This document shows positions 1 through 5,438 of a DNA stretch of 10,168 nt, in pieces (within the stretch, counting starts at the first letter, position 1; each line of letters opens with the position of its first letter). The position numbers were made by a program, and so were the translations under genes. A model generated the notes under the pieces. The model had not been told where the DNA came from. It searched no databases and worked only from the letters and a program-made list of their open reading frames with translations. The stretch comes from GCA-2686765 sp036012725 (lineage in GTDB: Bacteria; Pseudomonadota; Alphaproteobacteria; Rhodospirillales; 2-02-FULL-58-16). The DNA is taken from contig DASCPW010000100.1 of the NCBI GenBank assembly GCA_036012725.1, positions 1 to 10,168 of the forward strand. The letters are read 5' to 3'.

Positions 1-1109
1 CGATTGCCCGCTTCGCCCGAGGGCATAAACTCGAAGTAAAGCGGATTGTTATCGGACATGGCAACAACCCGGATATGCGACGCCGGCACACCCAACCGGA
101 TGAGCTCACTGGCTATTCTATCGGCGCGGGCCACCGAAATCTGGAAGTTGACCATCTTGTGTTTGATGGGATCCATGCTGCGAGTCCGGCTGCTGGCATA
201 GCCAACCACCCGTAACTTACCGCCGCGCTTACGATAGATTGTGCCGACGTTACCGAGAATACGCTGGTCCCGGGCACTAAGGCGAGAAGAACCATTTGGG
301 AACTGGATGGTCGCCACCTTGAGTCCGCCTTGCACGGCAATTGATTTGCTTGCAGGCGCCTGCTCTGGCTGTTCCGCCGACGGCAAAGCGCGAGCCGTGC
401 TCGGCAACGTCATTGCAGGCGAGGCGGACGCCTGTTCCACCCCCGAGGAGGAAATAACCACCGTCGCAAACCGTTGCGACCCGGAAGACAGTTGCGGCAG
501 CCCTGGCATGCTACTTCTTGGCGATATCACCGCTTCACTCTTTTCCGGTAAACGCTGAGCCAACTGGGATTCATAAATTTTTCGCACTGTAGACGGCGAC
601 GGCGGCGCTAAAGACGCGGCCGTGGCTGGTGGAGGCAAAAAAGCTGGAGCGATGGGGACAGGCGTCACGGGAGTGGTGGATATGGCAGCGGGTGGCGGAG
701 CGGGAGGCACCGCCATGGCGGTTGCCTCGGAAGCAAGGGATTGCGCCGGTTTGCCTTGACGGGAAACGGGTTTGACGTATTCTCGCCGCTCGGTGTCGCC
801 GACCAGCCCACGAGACGGCCGGGCCGGCACCGATGACAATTTCGGGAACGGTTGATCTGCGCCCGGCGGGGGCTTGTCCCTGTCGGCGACAAGAATACTT
901 TGTCGTTTCCCAGCTTCCTTGGCGGTCTGTTCATCTTTACCCTCGCCGGTAAAAAAGTCCGCCGTCCTTTTGTACAATTCGACGGGATTAGCTGCGTCTG
1001 GAACTTCGGAACAACCGCTCAACAATATTAACAGCGGCAAAAGCAGACCCAGAAAAACCGGGCCGCTGGACCGTTTAAACGCAAATTGCCTGGATTCTTC
1101 TATCGCCAT
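1..1109 (-). CDS. OmpA-domain outer-membrane lipoprotein, 3' end cut by window edge
   Basis: Reading back from ATG at 1109 the frame stays open to the left edge: 369 codons, no stop. The N-terminus is a lipoprotein signal peptide: basic residues around 7-13, a hydrophobic stretch at 18-30, then lipobox LSGC with the lipidated Cys at 33. A long low-complexity region follows, rich in Pro, Ala and Ser (densest about 132-175). From about residue 265 (VATIQF) to the edge is an OmpA/MotB C-terminal domain, which in this family binds peptidoglycan. Visible landmarks are GYASSRT at 303-309, VARADR with Arg328 at the usual diaminopimelate-binding Arg, and MPSGEAGNR at the edge. The usual Asp after the GH/GY strand is Ser here. 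The likely role is an envelope tether between outer membrane and cell wall; the specific function is unknown. GAGGGG lies 10 bases before the ATG. The missing part is probably only a short C-terminal tail. Confidence 0.9.
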   Translation of the reverse strand, partial: MAIEESRQFAFKRSSGPVFLGLLLPLLILLSGCSEVPDAANPVELYKRTADFFTGEGKDEQTAKEAGKRQSILVADRDKPPPGADQPFPKLSSVPARPSRGLVGDTERREYVKPVSRQGKPAQSLASEATAMAVPPAPPPAAISTTPVTPVPIAPAFLPPPATAASLAPPSPSTVRKIYESQLAQRLPEKSEAVISPRSSMPGLPQLSSGSQRFATVVISSSGVEQASASPAMTLPSTARALPSAEQPEQAPASKSIAVQGGLKVATIQFPNGSSRLSARDQRILGNVGTIYRKRGGKLRVVGYASSRTRSMDPIKHKMVNFQISVARADRIASELIRLGVPASHIRVVAMSDNNPLYFEFMPSGEAGN

Positions 1110-1131
1110 GGCCGCCGGACCCCTCTTCCGC

Positions 1132-1137
1132 AGTATA
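1132..1137 (-). promoter_or_regulatory. Candidate -10 box for the OmpA lipoprotein gene
   Basis: On the minus strand this reads TATACT, five of six matches to the sigma70 -10 consensus, within an AT-rich stretch. It would start transcription about 20 bases before the ATG at 1109, just leaving room for the GAGGGG ribosome site. No good -35 hexamer stands 16-18 bases upstream (AATTTTT only). That region is instead the inner arm of the inverted repeat at 1142-1188, so an activator or repressor may act there. This is inference from sequence alone. Confidence 0.3.
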
Positions 1138-1141
1138 TAAC

Positions 1142-1188
1142 AAAAATCAGCCATAAAAATTTGCCATTTTTATATTCACCTGATTTTT
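1142..1188. repeat. Nested AT-rich inverted repeat upstream of the lipoprotein gene
   Basis: Two perfect inverted repeats are nested. The outer arms AAAAATCAG (1142-1150) and CTGATTTTT (1180-1188) are 9 bases each. The inner arms ATAAAAAT (1153-1160) and ATTTTTAT (1166-1173) are 8 bases each, around the loop TTGCC. The asymmetric bulges between outer and inner arms are 2 and 6 bases. The element sits just upstream of the candidate -10 box at 1132-1137 and covers its -35 region. It could be an operator for a dimeric regulator or an AU-rich hairpin; the sequence does not decide. Confidence 0.6.
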
Positions 1189-1554
1189 ATTGCAGGAATT
1201 TGGTTAACGATCTCCAAACATTCTGACTTAAAATTGCCCGGCAAAAGGCGTTCCTCCCCGGCAGGATAATGGACTTGCCGGATTTTCCAAAGCCATCCTC
1301 AAATTTCCCCTGATCATAGTGGATTGACCGGGAGACGATCAACCAAACGTCCCGATGTTTTCATTTGAGTGGCATCTTTTTTGCGCTCTCTGGCCGAAAC
1401 TAGGCCATGGTCAAGCGTTTGAGGGCGCTTCCGAAGTGGCCTCCAGCGCCGATGTAATGGGGTGGGCGCAAAGGCGCGGGCGGAGTAAAATCCACTTTTC
1501 GTTAGAATCGGCGAGCAGCACAAGAGCCACCCGGCCAATCCCAGTGGCCGCCTG

Positions 1555-2097
1555 TCAGCCGGCTGCTTTTCGGTATTCGCGAGCCAGTTCGATATAATGA
1601 GTGGCTGAATTGGCCATACTGTCCAAGTCATCAGGGCTCAGGTCGCGCCAATGCCGGGCCGGGGAACCGGCCCAAAGCTCGCCGCTTTTGACCCGCTTGC
1701 CGGGCGTCACCTGGGCGCCAGCAGCAACCATGGCGCCGTCCTCGACCACGGCCCCATCCATCACTGTCGCCCCCATGCCGATAAAGGCATCGTCGCCAAT
1801 AGTACAGGCATGGAGAATGGACGTATGGCCGACGGTAACGCCGGAACCGATGAAAGTGCCCAGTCTGGCCGAACTCCCGACCCGCCCAGACGATACGTGG
1901 ACAATGGTCCCATCCTGGATGTTGGTGCCCTCGCCGACACGGATTTCGTTGACGTCTCCACGGAGGACGACCGCGAACCAGATGCCGCTATCCGCCCCGA
2001 TCTCGACATCGCCAATAACAGTGGCCGTGGCGGCAACAAAAACATTTTTCGCGGTACGTGGCAGGACTCCCCGGTAGGGCATAATCAGGCCGGACAT
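1555..2097 (-). CDS. Gamma-class carbonic anhydrase-like left-handed beta-helix protein
   Basis: 180 residues, the full usual length of the YrdA/CaiE/PaaY-like gamma carbonic anhydrase group. From about residue 20 to 145 the protein is built of hexapeptide repeats of the [LIV]-G-x-x type (VIGDVEIGAD, FIGSGVTVGH, FIGMGATVMD), which fold as a left-handed beta helix and assemble as trimers. The three zinc-ligand histidines of the family are visible: His67 (IVHVS), His91 (VGHTS) and His96 (ILHAC). The conserved LRGD (Arg46, Asp48) and Gln61-Asp62 are also present. A helical C-terminus (about 154-178) closes the protein. The fold and metal site are firm. Real CO2 hydration activity is not assured, since many members of this group are weak or inactive. 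It is probably cytoplasmic, with no signal peptide. The gene stands alone; AGGGA lies about 10 bases before the ATG. Confidence 0.92.
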   Translation of the reverse strand: MSGLIMPYRGVLPRTAKNVFVAATATVIGDVEIGADSGIWFAVVLRGDVNEIRVGEGTNIQDGTIVHVSSGRVGSSARLGTFIGSGVTVGHTSILHACTIGDDAFIGMGATVMDGAVVEDGAMVAAGAQVTPGKRVKSGELWAGSPARHWRDLSPDDLDSMANSATHYIELAREYRKAAG

Positions 2098-2509
2098 TCC
2101 ATCATTCCCTAATGTTATGGGCTATCGTTGAAAAACCATCATCGAAACAAGGGGATGCCACAGACAAAGACAGTAACAAGATACATCGGCTTCCCGCCAA
2201 GAAGGATACATAATTTGCTGCCTGCGTGGCCCGGCCGGGGAATTCATCGGAAGAATTAAGGGGGGACGAGGGCGGGTTCACAAACAATTTCCACCGGCTG
2301 GGAATCGAAGCCAATGGTCTTCCCGGCCAGGGGAATATTCATGGGTGGTCCCCGTCTTGGACATATAGGCCACGGTCTGAAACACCGTCTCATCGTATCG
2401 ACAGATGGGCCCGCGGGGCCCCGTTTTTGCCTATGCACCGAGGCTTTTCGTCTCGAACGTAGGGATGAAAAATATCTCGTCCAACCGGTCATGACAGAAA
2501 AAAGTAAGA
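2098..2509. other. Gene-free stretch upstream of the carbonic anhydrase gene
   Basis: No frame here gives a recognisable protein on either strand; open frames are short and lack good starts or ribosome sites. No tRNA or known RNA family was recognised by eye. It contains several hairpins: GGCTGGGA with TCCCGGCC (one G-U pair) around 2297-2327, ACGGT with ACCGT around 2373-2389, and the terminator-like element at 2407-2428. It should hold the carbonic anhydrase promoter and the 3' end of the 52-residue gene's transcript. A small plus-strand RNA ending at 2428 is possible but unproven. Confidence 0.5.
2407..2428 (+). terminator. Terminator-like GC hairpin with T tract, plus strand
   Basis: GGGCCC (2407-2412) pairs perfectly with GGGCCC (2416-2421) around a 3-base loop, followed by CG and five T (2424-2428). 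This is the layout of a rho-independent terminator on the plus strand. On the minus strand the hairpin is preceded by A and has no following T run, so it would not end the 52-residue gene's transcript in the usual way. No plus-strand gene lies upstream. It may be chance or mark an unannotated RNA. Confidence 0.35.
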
Positions 2510-2668
2510 CTATTCTTCCTGCTCTACTTGCTCCCCGGTCTTCTCGGCCTCCTCGGTCTTTGTTTTCTTCGACCGCGCCGCCTTGACCTCCTGGCGCTTA
2601 CGGCGCCTTTCAGCCTTCACGCGTTCGCGTTCCCGGCGTTCAAATCCATAATTGGGTTTACGTGGCAT
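2510..2668 (-). CDS. Small conserved highly charged protein, function unknown
   Basis: 52 residues starting MPRKPNYGFERRERERVK, with almost no hydrophobic core. The first 38 residues are strongly basic (runs of Arg/Lys with Glu spacing, helix-forming), and the last 14 are Glu-rich. I recognise the MPRKP-x-YGFER opening from small uncharacterised proteins common in Alphaproteobacteria; no function is assigned to them that I know of. The charge pattern suggests RNA, ribosome or nucleic-acid contact, which is only inference. It lies 120 bases downstream of the csp gene on the same strand and could share its transcript. The ribosome site before the ATG is weak (GGGCAAG). It is too short for a 60-residue gene cut-off and easily missed. 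Confidence 0.8.
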   Translation of the reverse strand: MPRKPNYGFERRERERVKAERRRKRQEVKAARSKKTKTEEAEKTGEQVEQEE

Positions 2669-2779
2669 GACTTGCCCAGCCGTACGGGTGACGGCATACG
2701 GTCATTGTAGGAAAGGGTAAGAAGTCTTGCCCCCGCCCCCTTTCGGACAAACATACCGCTATGGATAGGATTGGTCTGA

Positions 2780-2800
2780 TCCCTCGTCTCAGTCGAGGGA
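2780..2800 (-). other. Hairpin enclosing the csp stop codon
   Basis: TCCCTCG (2780-2786) and CGAGGGA (2794-2800) form a perfect 7-base stem, and the 7-base loop contains the TGA stop of the csp gene (2789-2791). No T tract follows on the minus strand, so it is not a standard rho-independent terminator. It may protect the 3' end of the csp message or weakly stop transcription before the downstream 52-residue gene. Confidence 0.55.
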
Positions 2801-2998
2801 GACGATGTTCTCGGCGGCGGTCTTTCCGTTCTTGCCGGAAATAAGTTCGTACTCGACTTTCTGGCCCTCGCGGAGGGTTGACAGACCGGCGCTTTCGACA
2901 GCGGAGATATGGACAAATGCGTCCTTCCCGCCGTCTTCGGGTTCAATGAAGCCGTACCCCTTGACCGGGTTAAACCATTTCACAGTTCCAACAGCCAT
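2789..2998 (-). CDS. CspA-family cold shock protein
   Basis: 69 residues, standard length for a single cold shock domain. It opens GTVKWFNPVKGYGFIEP, containing the RNP1 motif (KGYGFI, 13-18) and Trp8 and Phe9. RNP2 is DAFVHIS (26-32). The rest (GQKVEYEL, AAENIV) matches the final strands of the five-stranded barrel. The family binds single-stranded RNA and DNA and acts as an RNA chaperone in the cytoplasm. AAGGA stands 6 bases before the ATG. The gene has about 285 bases of non-coding DNA upstream, with a possible long leader as in cold-inducible csp genes; whether this copy is cold-induced or constitutive cannot be told. A nucleic-acid helicase gene lies 1 kb away on the other strand. Confidence 0.97.
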   Translation of the reverse strand: MAVGTVKWFNPVKGYGFIEPEDGGKDAFVHISAVESAGLSTLREGQKVEYELISGKNGKTAAENIVSLD

Positions 2999-3004
2999 GA
3001 GTTA

Positions 3005-3009
3005 TCCTT
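3005..3009 (-). promoter_or_regulatory. Ribosome binding site of csp
   Basis: AAGGA on the minus strand, 6 bases before the csp ATG. It is a clear Shine-Dalgarno match and supports the start at 2998. Confidence 0.7.
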
Positions 3010-3105
3010 GCCTTATGTTGCTTATATCGCACACTCCATGTCGGAGCGCTTGTTCTTGGTGTCACAATTCATGGGATAGCCGAGCAAGACGTTACAGTAA
3101 GCAAA

Positions 3106-3139
3106 TCTCAAGTGGTACGCCAATCTCATGATACGCCAA
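3106..3139. repeat. Tandem imperfect repeat in the csp upstream region
   Basis: Two adjacent copies on the plus strand: TCTCAAGTGGTACGCCAA (3106-3123) and TCTCATGATACGCCAA (3124-3139). They share TCTCA and TACGCCAA with a 2-base length difference. A third CGCCAA follows at 3149-3154, so the CGCCAA cores start at 3118, 3134 and 3149, 15-16 bases apart. They lie between the csp start codon and the candidate -10 box at 3164-3169. They may be protein-binding sites or leader RNA structure. Confidence 0.5.
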
Positions 3140-3163
3140 GGCATGTGGCGCCAATTAACATCC

Positions 3164-3191
3164 AGTATAGGGCGTGACGCCGTGATTGAAA
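3164..3191 (-). promoter_or_regulatory. Candidate csp promoter with long 5' leader
   Basis: On the minus strand TATACT (3164-3169) is a good -10 box; TTTCAA (3186-3191), 16 bases upstream, is a poor -35. Transcription would begin near 3157, giving a leader of roughly 155-160 bases before the csp ATG. Long structured leaders are well known for cold-inducible csp genes of enterobacteria. No cold-box sequence is recognised, so this is suggestive only. Confidence 0.3.
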
Positions 3192-3263
3192 CCTTTATTT
3201 TTGTTTTTCTCCGCCAGCCGCAACCGAGAGGCGGAGGACCGTCATGATCTAATCGTGACCTGT

Positions 3264-3292
3264 CCGGATTGGGTATCCGGCCATTATGCCGG
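3264..3292 (-). other. Two overlapping alternative hairpins at the hydrolase stop codon
   Basis: CCGGAT (3264-3269) pairs with ATCCGG (3275-3280) around a 5-base loop. Alternatively CCGGC (3277-3281) pairs with GCCGG (3288-3292) with the TAA stop of the hydrolase gene (3284-3286) in the loop. The two stems share 3277-3280 and exclude each other. No T tract follows, so neither is a classic terminator. Confidence 0.45.
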
Positions 3293-3838
3293 CTTGTTCT
3301 TCAGCATTTCACTGAGTTTCTTGAATTCCGGCGTACCGGCGCGGCCCACCCATTCAAAAAGAACCATTTCCGTGGTGACGATCGAGGCGCCGCCGTCGCG
3401 CAGGCGGTCAAGGGCCAGCCGGCAATTTTCCGCCGAGCGTGATGAAACGGCATCGGCGACAACAAAAACCTCACGGCTCTCATTGATCAATCCGAACGCC
3501 GTCTGCAGAACGCAAACATGAGCTTCGATCCCAGCAACGACAACTTGGGAACGGTCAAGACCTTGGATGCGTCCGGCGCAACCGGCATCCCCCATGCAGG
3601 AGAAATGCTCCTTGGCCATCAGCGAGCCGGCGGGCGCCAGTTTGGCCAGTTCCGGAACCGTCGGCCCGAGCCCTTTCGGATATTGTTCGGAAACCAGAAC
3701 CGCCACCCGCAAGCGGGCCGCCACTCGCATGAGCATGGCACAATTTGCGATGACCCGCCCGCATCCCTCGACGGCGGCCGCCAGTTTGGCCTGAACATCG
3801 ACGATCAACAGGCAGGATTGGTCGGCCGTGATCAGCAT
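3284..3838 (-). CDS. Isochorismatase-family (cysteine) hydrolase
   Basis: 184 residues, typical length. The catalytic triad of the family is visible: Asp14 in LLIVDVQ, Lys76 in MAKEHFS and the nucleophile Cys109 in GIEAHVCVLQTA. The cis-peptide turn before the nucleophile (GIE, 103-105) fits as well. The ADAVSSRSAENCRLALDRLRDGGASIVTTEMVLFE run is characteristic of the YcaC-like/nicotinamidase-related branch. Members hydrolyse small amides or vinyl ethers; the substrate cannot be told here. No zinc site of true nicotinamidases (DxHxxxH) is evident, so I would not call it PncA. It is cytoplasmic. GAGAA lies 7 bases before the ATG. It is transcribed away from the helicase gene, with a 199-base divergent spacer. 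Confidence 0.93.
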   Translation of the reverse strand: MLITADQSCLLIVDVQAKLAAAVEGCGRVIANCAMLMRVAARLRVAVLVSEQYPKGLGPTVPELAKLAPAGSLMAKEHFSCMGDAGCAGRIQGLDRSQVVVAGIEAHVCVLQTAFGLINESREVFVVADAVSSRSAENCRLALDRLRDGGASIVTTEMVLFEWVGRAGTPEFKKLSEMLKNKPA

Positions 3839-3946
3839 GGGCGGGTTCTCTATATTAGTTACGATGTGGGTAATAATTAATCCATACGCCCCCTTTCGCC
3901 AAGACCTGGATGGTATCGGCGCACCGGGGGGAGGCGACCAGGAAGA

Positions 3947-3974
3947 TTGACAGCAGCCCCGGAAAGCCTAATAT
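3947..3974 (+). promoter_or_regulatory. Strong sigma70-type promoter for the DEAD-box helicase
   Basis: TTGACA (3947-3952) is a perfect -35 consensus and TAATAT (3969-3974) a five-of-six -10 box, with a 16-base spacer. Transcription would start near 3981, giving a leader of about 57 bases before the helicase ATG at 4038. The ribosome site in that leader is weak (only GGAC five bases before the ATG), so strong transcription with modest or controlled translation is possible. Confidence 0.65.
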
Positions 3975-4037
3975 CCGGCGCCAATGCTATATCCATTGTC
4001 GAATGCCTTCCTTTGATTACCGGTCGAATCGGACCGA

Positions 4038-5426
4038 ATGAACTTTTCTGACCTAGGACTGAGTCAACAAGTCTTACGCGCCGTCGGCGAAGCGGGTTAT
4101 TCCGAACCCACGCCGATTCAGGCCGAGGCCATTCCCTATGTCCTCATGGGACGGGACATTTTGGGTTGCGCCCAGACGGGCACGGGCAAGACCGCCTCTT
4201 TTACCCTGCCGATGATCGACATCCTGGCGGCGGGCCGCGCCAAGGCACGCATGCCCCGTTCCCTCATTCTCGAGCCGACGCGGGAACTGGCGGCGCAAGT
4301 GTCCGAATGTTTTGACATATACGGCAAGCATAACAAGCTGAGCATGGCGCTGTTGATCGGCGGAACGTCGATCAATGATCAGGTCAGGGCCATAGACCGG
4401 GGCCCGGACGTGCTGATCGCCACGCCTGGGCGGCTTTTGGACCTTTTCGAGCGCGGCCGTTTGTTATTGAGCGATGTCAAAATCCTGGTTATCGACGAGT
4501 CCGACCGGATGCTGGACATGGGCTTTATCCCGGATGTCGAGCGCATCGTTTCCCTAATCTCGAAAATGCGCCAGACCCTATTTTTTTCGGCCACCATGCC
4601 AAAGGAAATCCGCCACCTCGCCGAGGCTTTTTTGATCAACCCCAAAGAGATTTCCGTCGCCCAACCAGCGACGCCAGCCGAAACCGTCACTCAGGGGTTG
4701 GTGATGATCAAGCCCGGGAACGGCCACCGGCCCAGCAACGTTCACAAGGAAAAACGGGCCGCCCTGCGCCGCTTGATCAACGCCGAAGAGGTTAAAAACG
4801 CCCTCATCTTCTGCAACCGCAAACGCGATGTTGGGATTCTGTTCCGTTCGCTCGTCCGCCATGGTTATGATGCCTCCCAGCTGCATGGCGACATGGATCA
4901 GCCGGCGCGCATGCAGACTCTGAACCGTTTCAAATCGGGCGAGTTCAAGCTACTGGTTTGTAGCGATGTCGCCGCCCGCGGTCTTGATATCGTCAAAATG
5001 AGCCATGTCTTCAATTTTGATGTTCCCTGCCACCCCGAAGATTACGTACACCGCATCGGCCGCACCGGACGAGCCGGCAAAGAGGGCCGCGCCTTCACAA
5101 TTGCCGGGCCCGAGGATGGCAAGCACCTGGAGGCTATCACCAAGCTGATCGGTAAGAAAATTCCCCACACCAACGTGGGCGACGGTAGCGCCGGCAACAT
5201 CAAGCCAGCCGCCCCCGGTAAAGGCCACCGCCGACGTGGACGACGGCGCAAACCCGGTGGCGAGGAGGCCGGTAAAAGAGACGCCAAACCGGTCCATTCA
5301 CCCAGCCTCCGCAAAGAACGGCATGACCAAACCAGCCGTAACCATGACAAGCCGGAAGTCGGCATGGGCGGCCATGTTCCCGCCTTCATGCTGCAGCCCA
5401 TCAAGGTGAAAAAAGTAAAAGAATAG
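4038..5426 (+). CDS. DEAD-box ATP-dependent RNA helicase (RhlE-like) with DESD motif II
   Basis: 462 residues with the full superfamily 2 core. The Q motif region is Phe3 and PTPIQ (24-28); motif I is AQTGTGKT (45-52); Ia is PTREL (80-84); GG 108-109; Ib is TPGR (129-132); III is SAT (184-186). The second RecA domain has IV around ALIFCNRKRD (255-264), V VCSDVAARGLD (307-317) and VI HRIGRTGRAG (338-347). Motif II is DESD (153-156) rather than DEAD. The tail from about 393 is basic and disordered (GHRRRGRRRKPGG, then Lys/Arg/His-rich), typical for RhlE-type helicases that bind RNA through it. The expected role is RNA unwinding in ribosome assembly, RNA decay or cold adaptation. It is expressed from its own promoter and converges on the decarboxylase gene with 12 bases between stop codons. 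Confidence 0.96.
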   Translation: MNFSDLGLSQQVLRAVGEAGYSEPTPIQAEAIPYVLMGRDILGCAQTGTGKTASFTLPMIDILAAGRAKARMPRSLILEPTRELAAQVSECFDIYGKHNKLSMALLIGGTSINDQVRAIDRGPDVLIATPGRLLDLFERGRLLLSDVKILVIDESDRMLDMGFIPDVERIVSLISKMRQTLFFSATMPKEIRHLAEAFLINPKEISVAQPATPAETVTQGLVMIKPGNGHRPSNVHKEKRAALRRLINAEEVKNALIFCNRKRDVGILFRSLVRHGYDASQLHGDMDQPARMQTLNRFKSGEFKLLVCSDVAARGLDIVKMSHVFNFDVPCHPEDYVHRIGRTGRAGKEGRAFTIAGPEDGKHLEAITKLIGKKIPHTNVGDGSAGNIKPAAPGKGHRRRGRRRKPGGEEAGKRDAKPVHSPSLRKERHDQTSRNHDKPEVGMGGHVPAFMLQPIKVKKVKE

Positions 5427-5438
5427 ACCGCTAGGCAC

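Larger units (their letters stand above)
1110..1554. other. Gene-free stretch between lipoprotein and carbonic anhydrase genes
   Basis: I find no credible gene here. Short open frames exist on both strands but resemble no family, and the longest one runs into the real carbonic anhydrase gene in another frame. Besides the nested repeat at 1142-1188 there is a short inverted repeat, CCGGCA (1258-1263) with TGCCGG (1276-1281), separated by 12 bases. I see no tRNA shape. The stretch presumably holds the lipoprotein promoter and the 3' end of the carbonic anhydrase transcript. Confidence 0.6.

Noticed and set aside
1601..2112. Two long plus-strand open frames over the carbonic anhydrase gene
   Set aside because: They are antisense to a gene with clear family residues; their compositions are typical shadows and they have no ribosome site.
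2256..2492. Minus-strand open frames between the 52-residue gene and the carbonic anhydrase gene as a decayed gene
   Set aside because: Reading all three frames gave short disconnected stretches without recognisable motifs; nothing supports a pseudogene of a named family.
3209..3236. Hairpin CTCCGCC/GGCGGAG next to a T-rich run as a terminator
   Set aside because: On the plus strand the T run precedes the stem, and on the minus strand the stem is followed by A, so neither strand has the terminator order.
3852..3880. TAATAT box as promoter of the isochorismatase-family gene
   Set aside because: The -10 match is good, but the -35 (TTAATT) is poor and the start would fall about 7 bases before the ATG, leaving no room for the ribosome site. 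Not listed as a feature.
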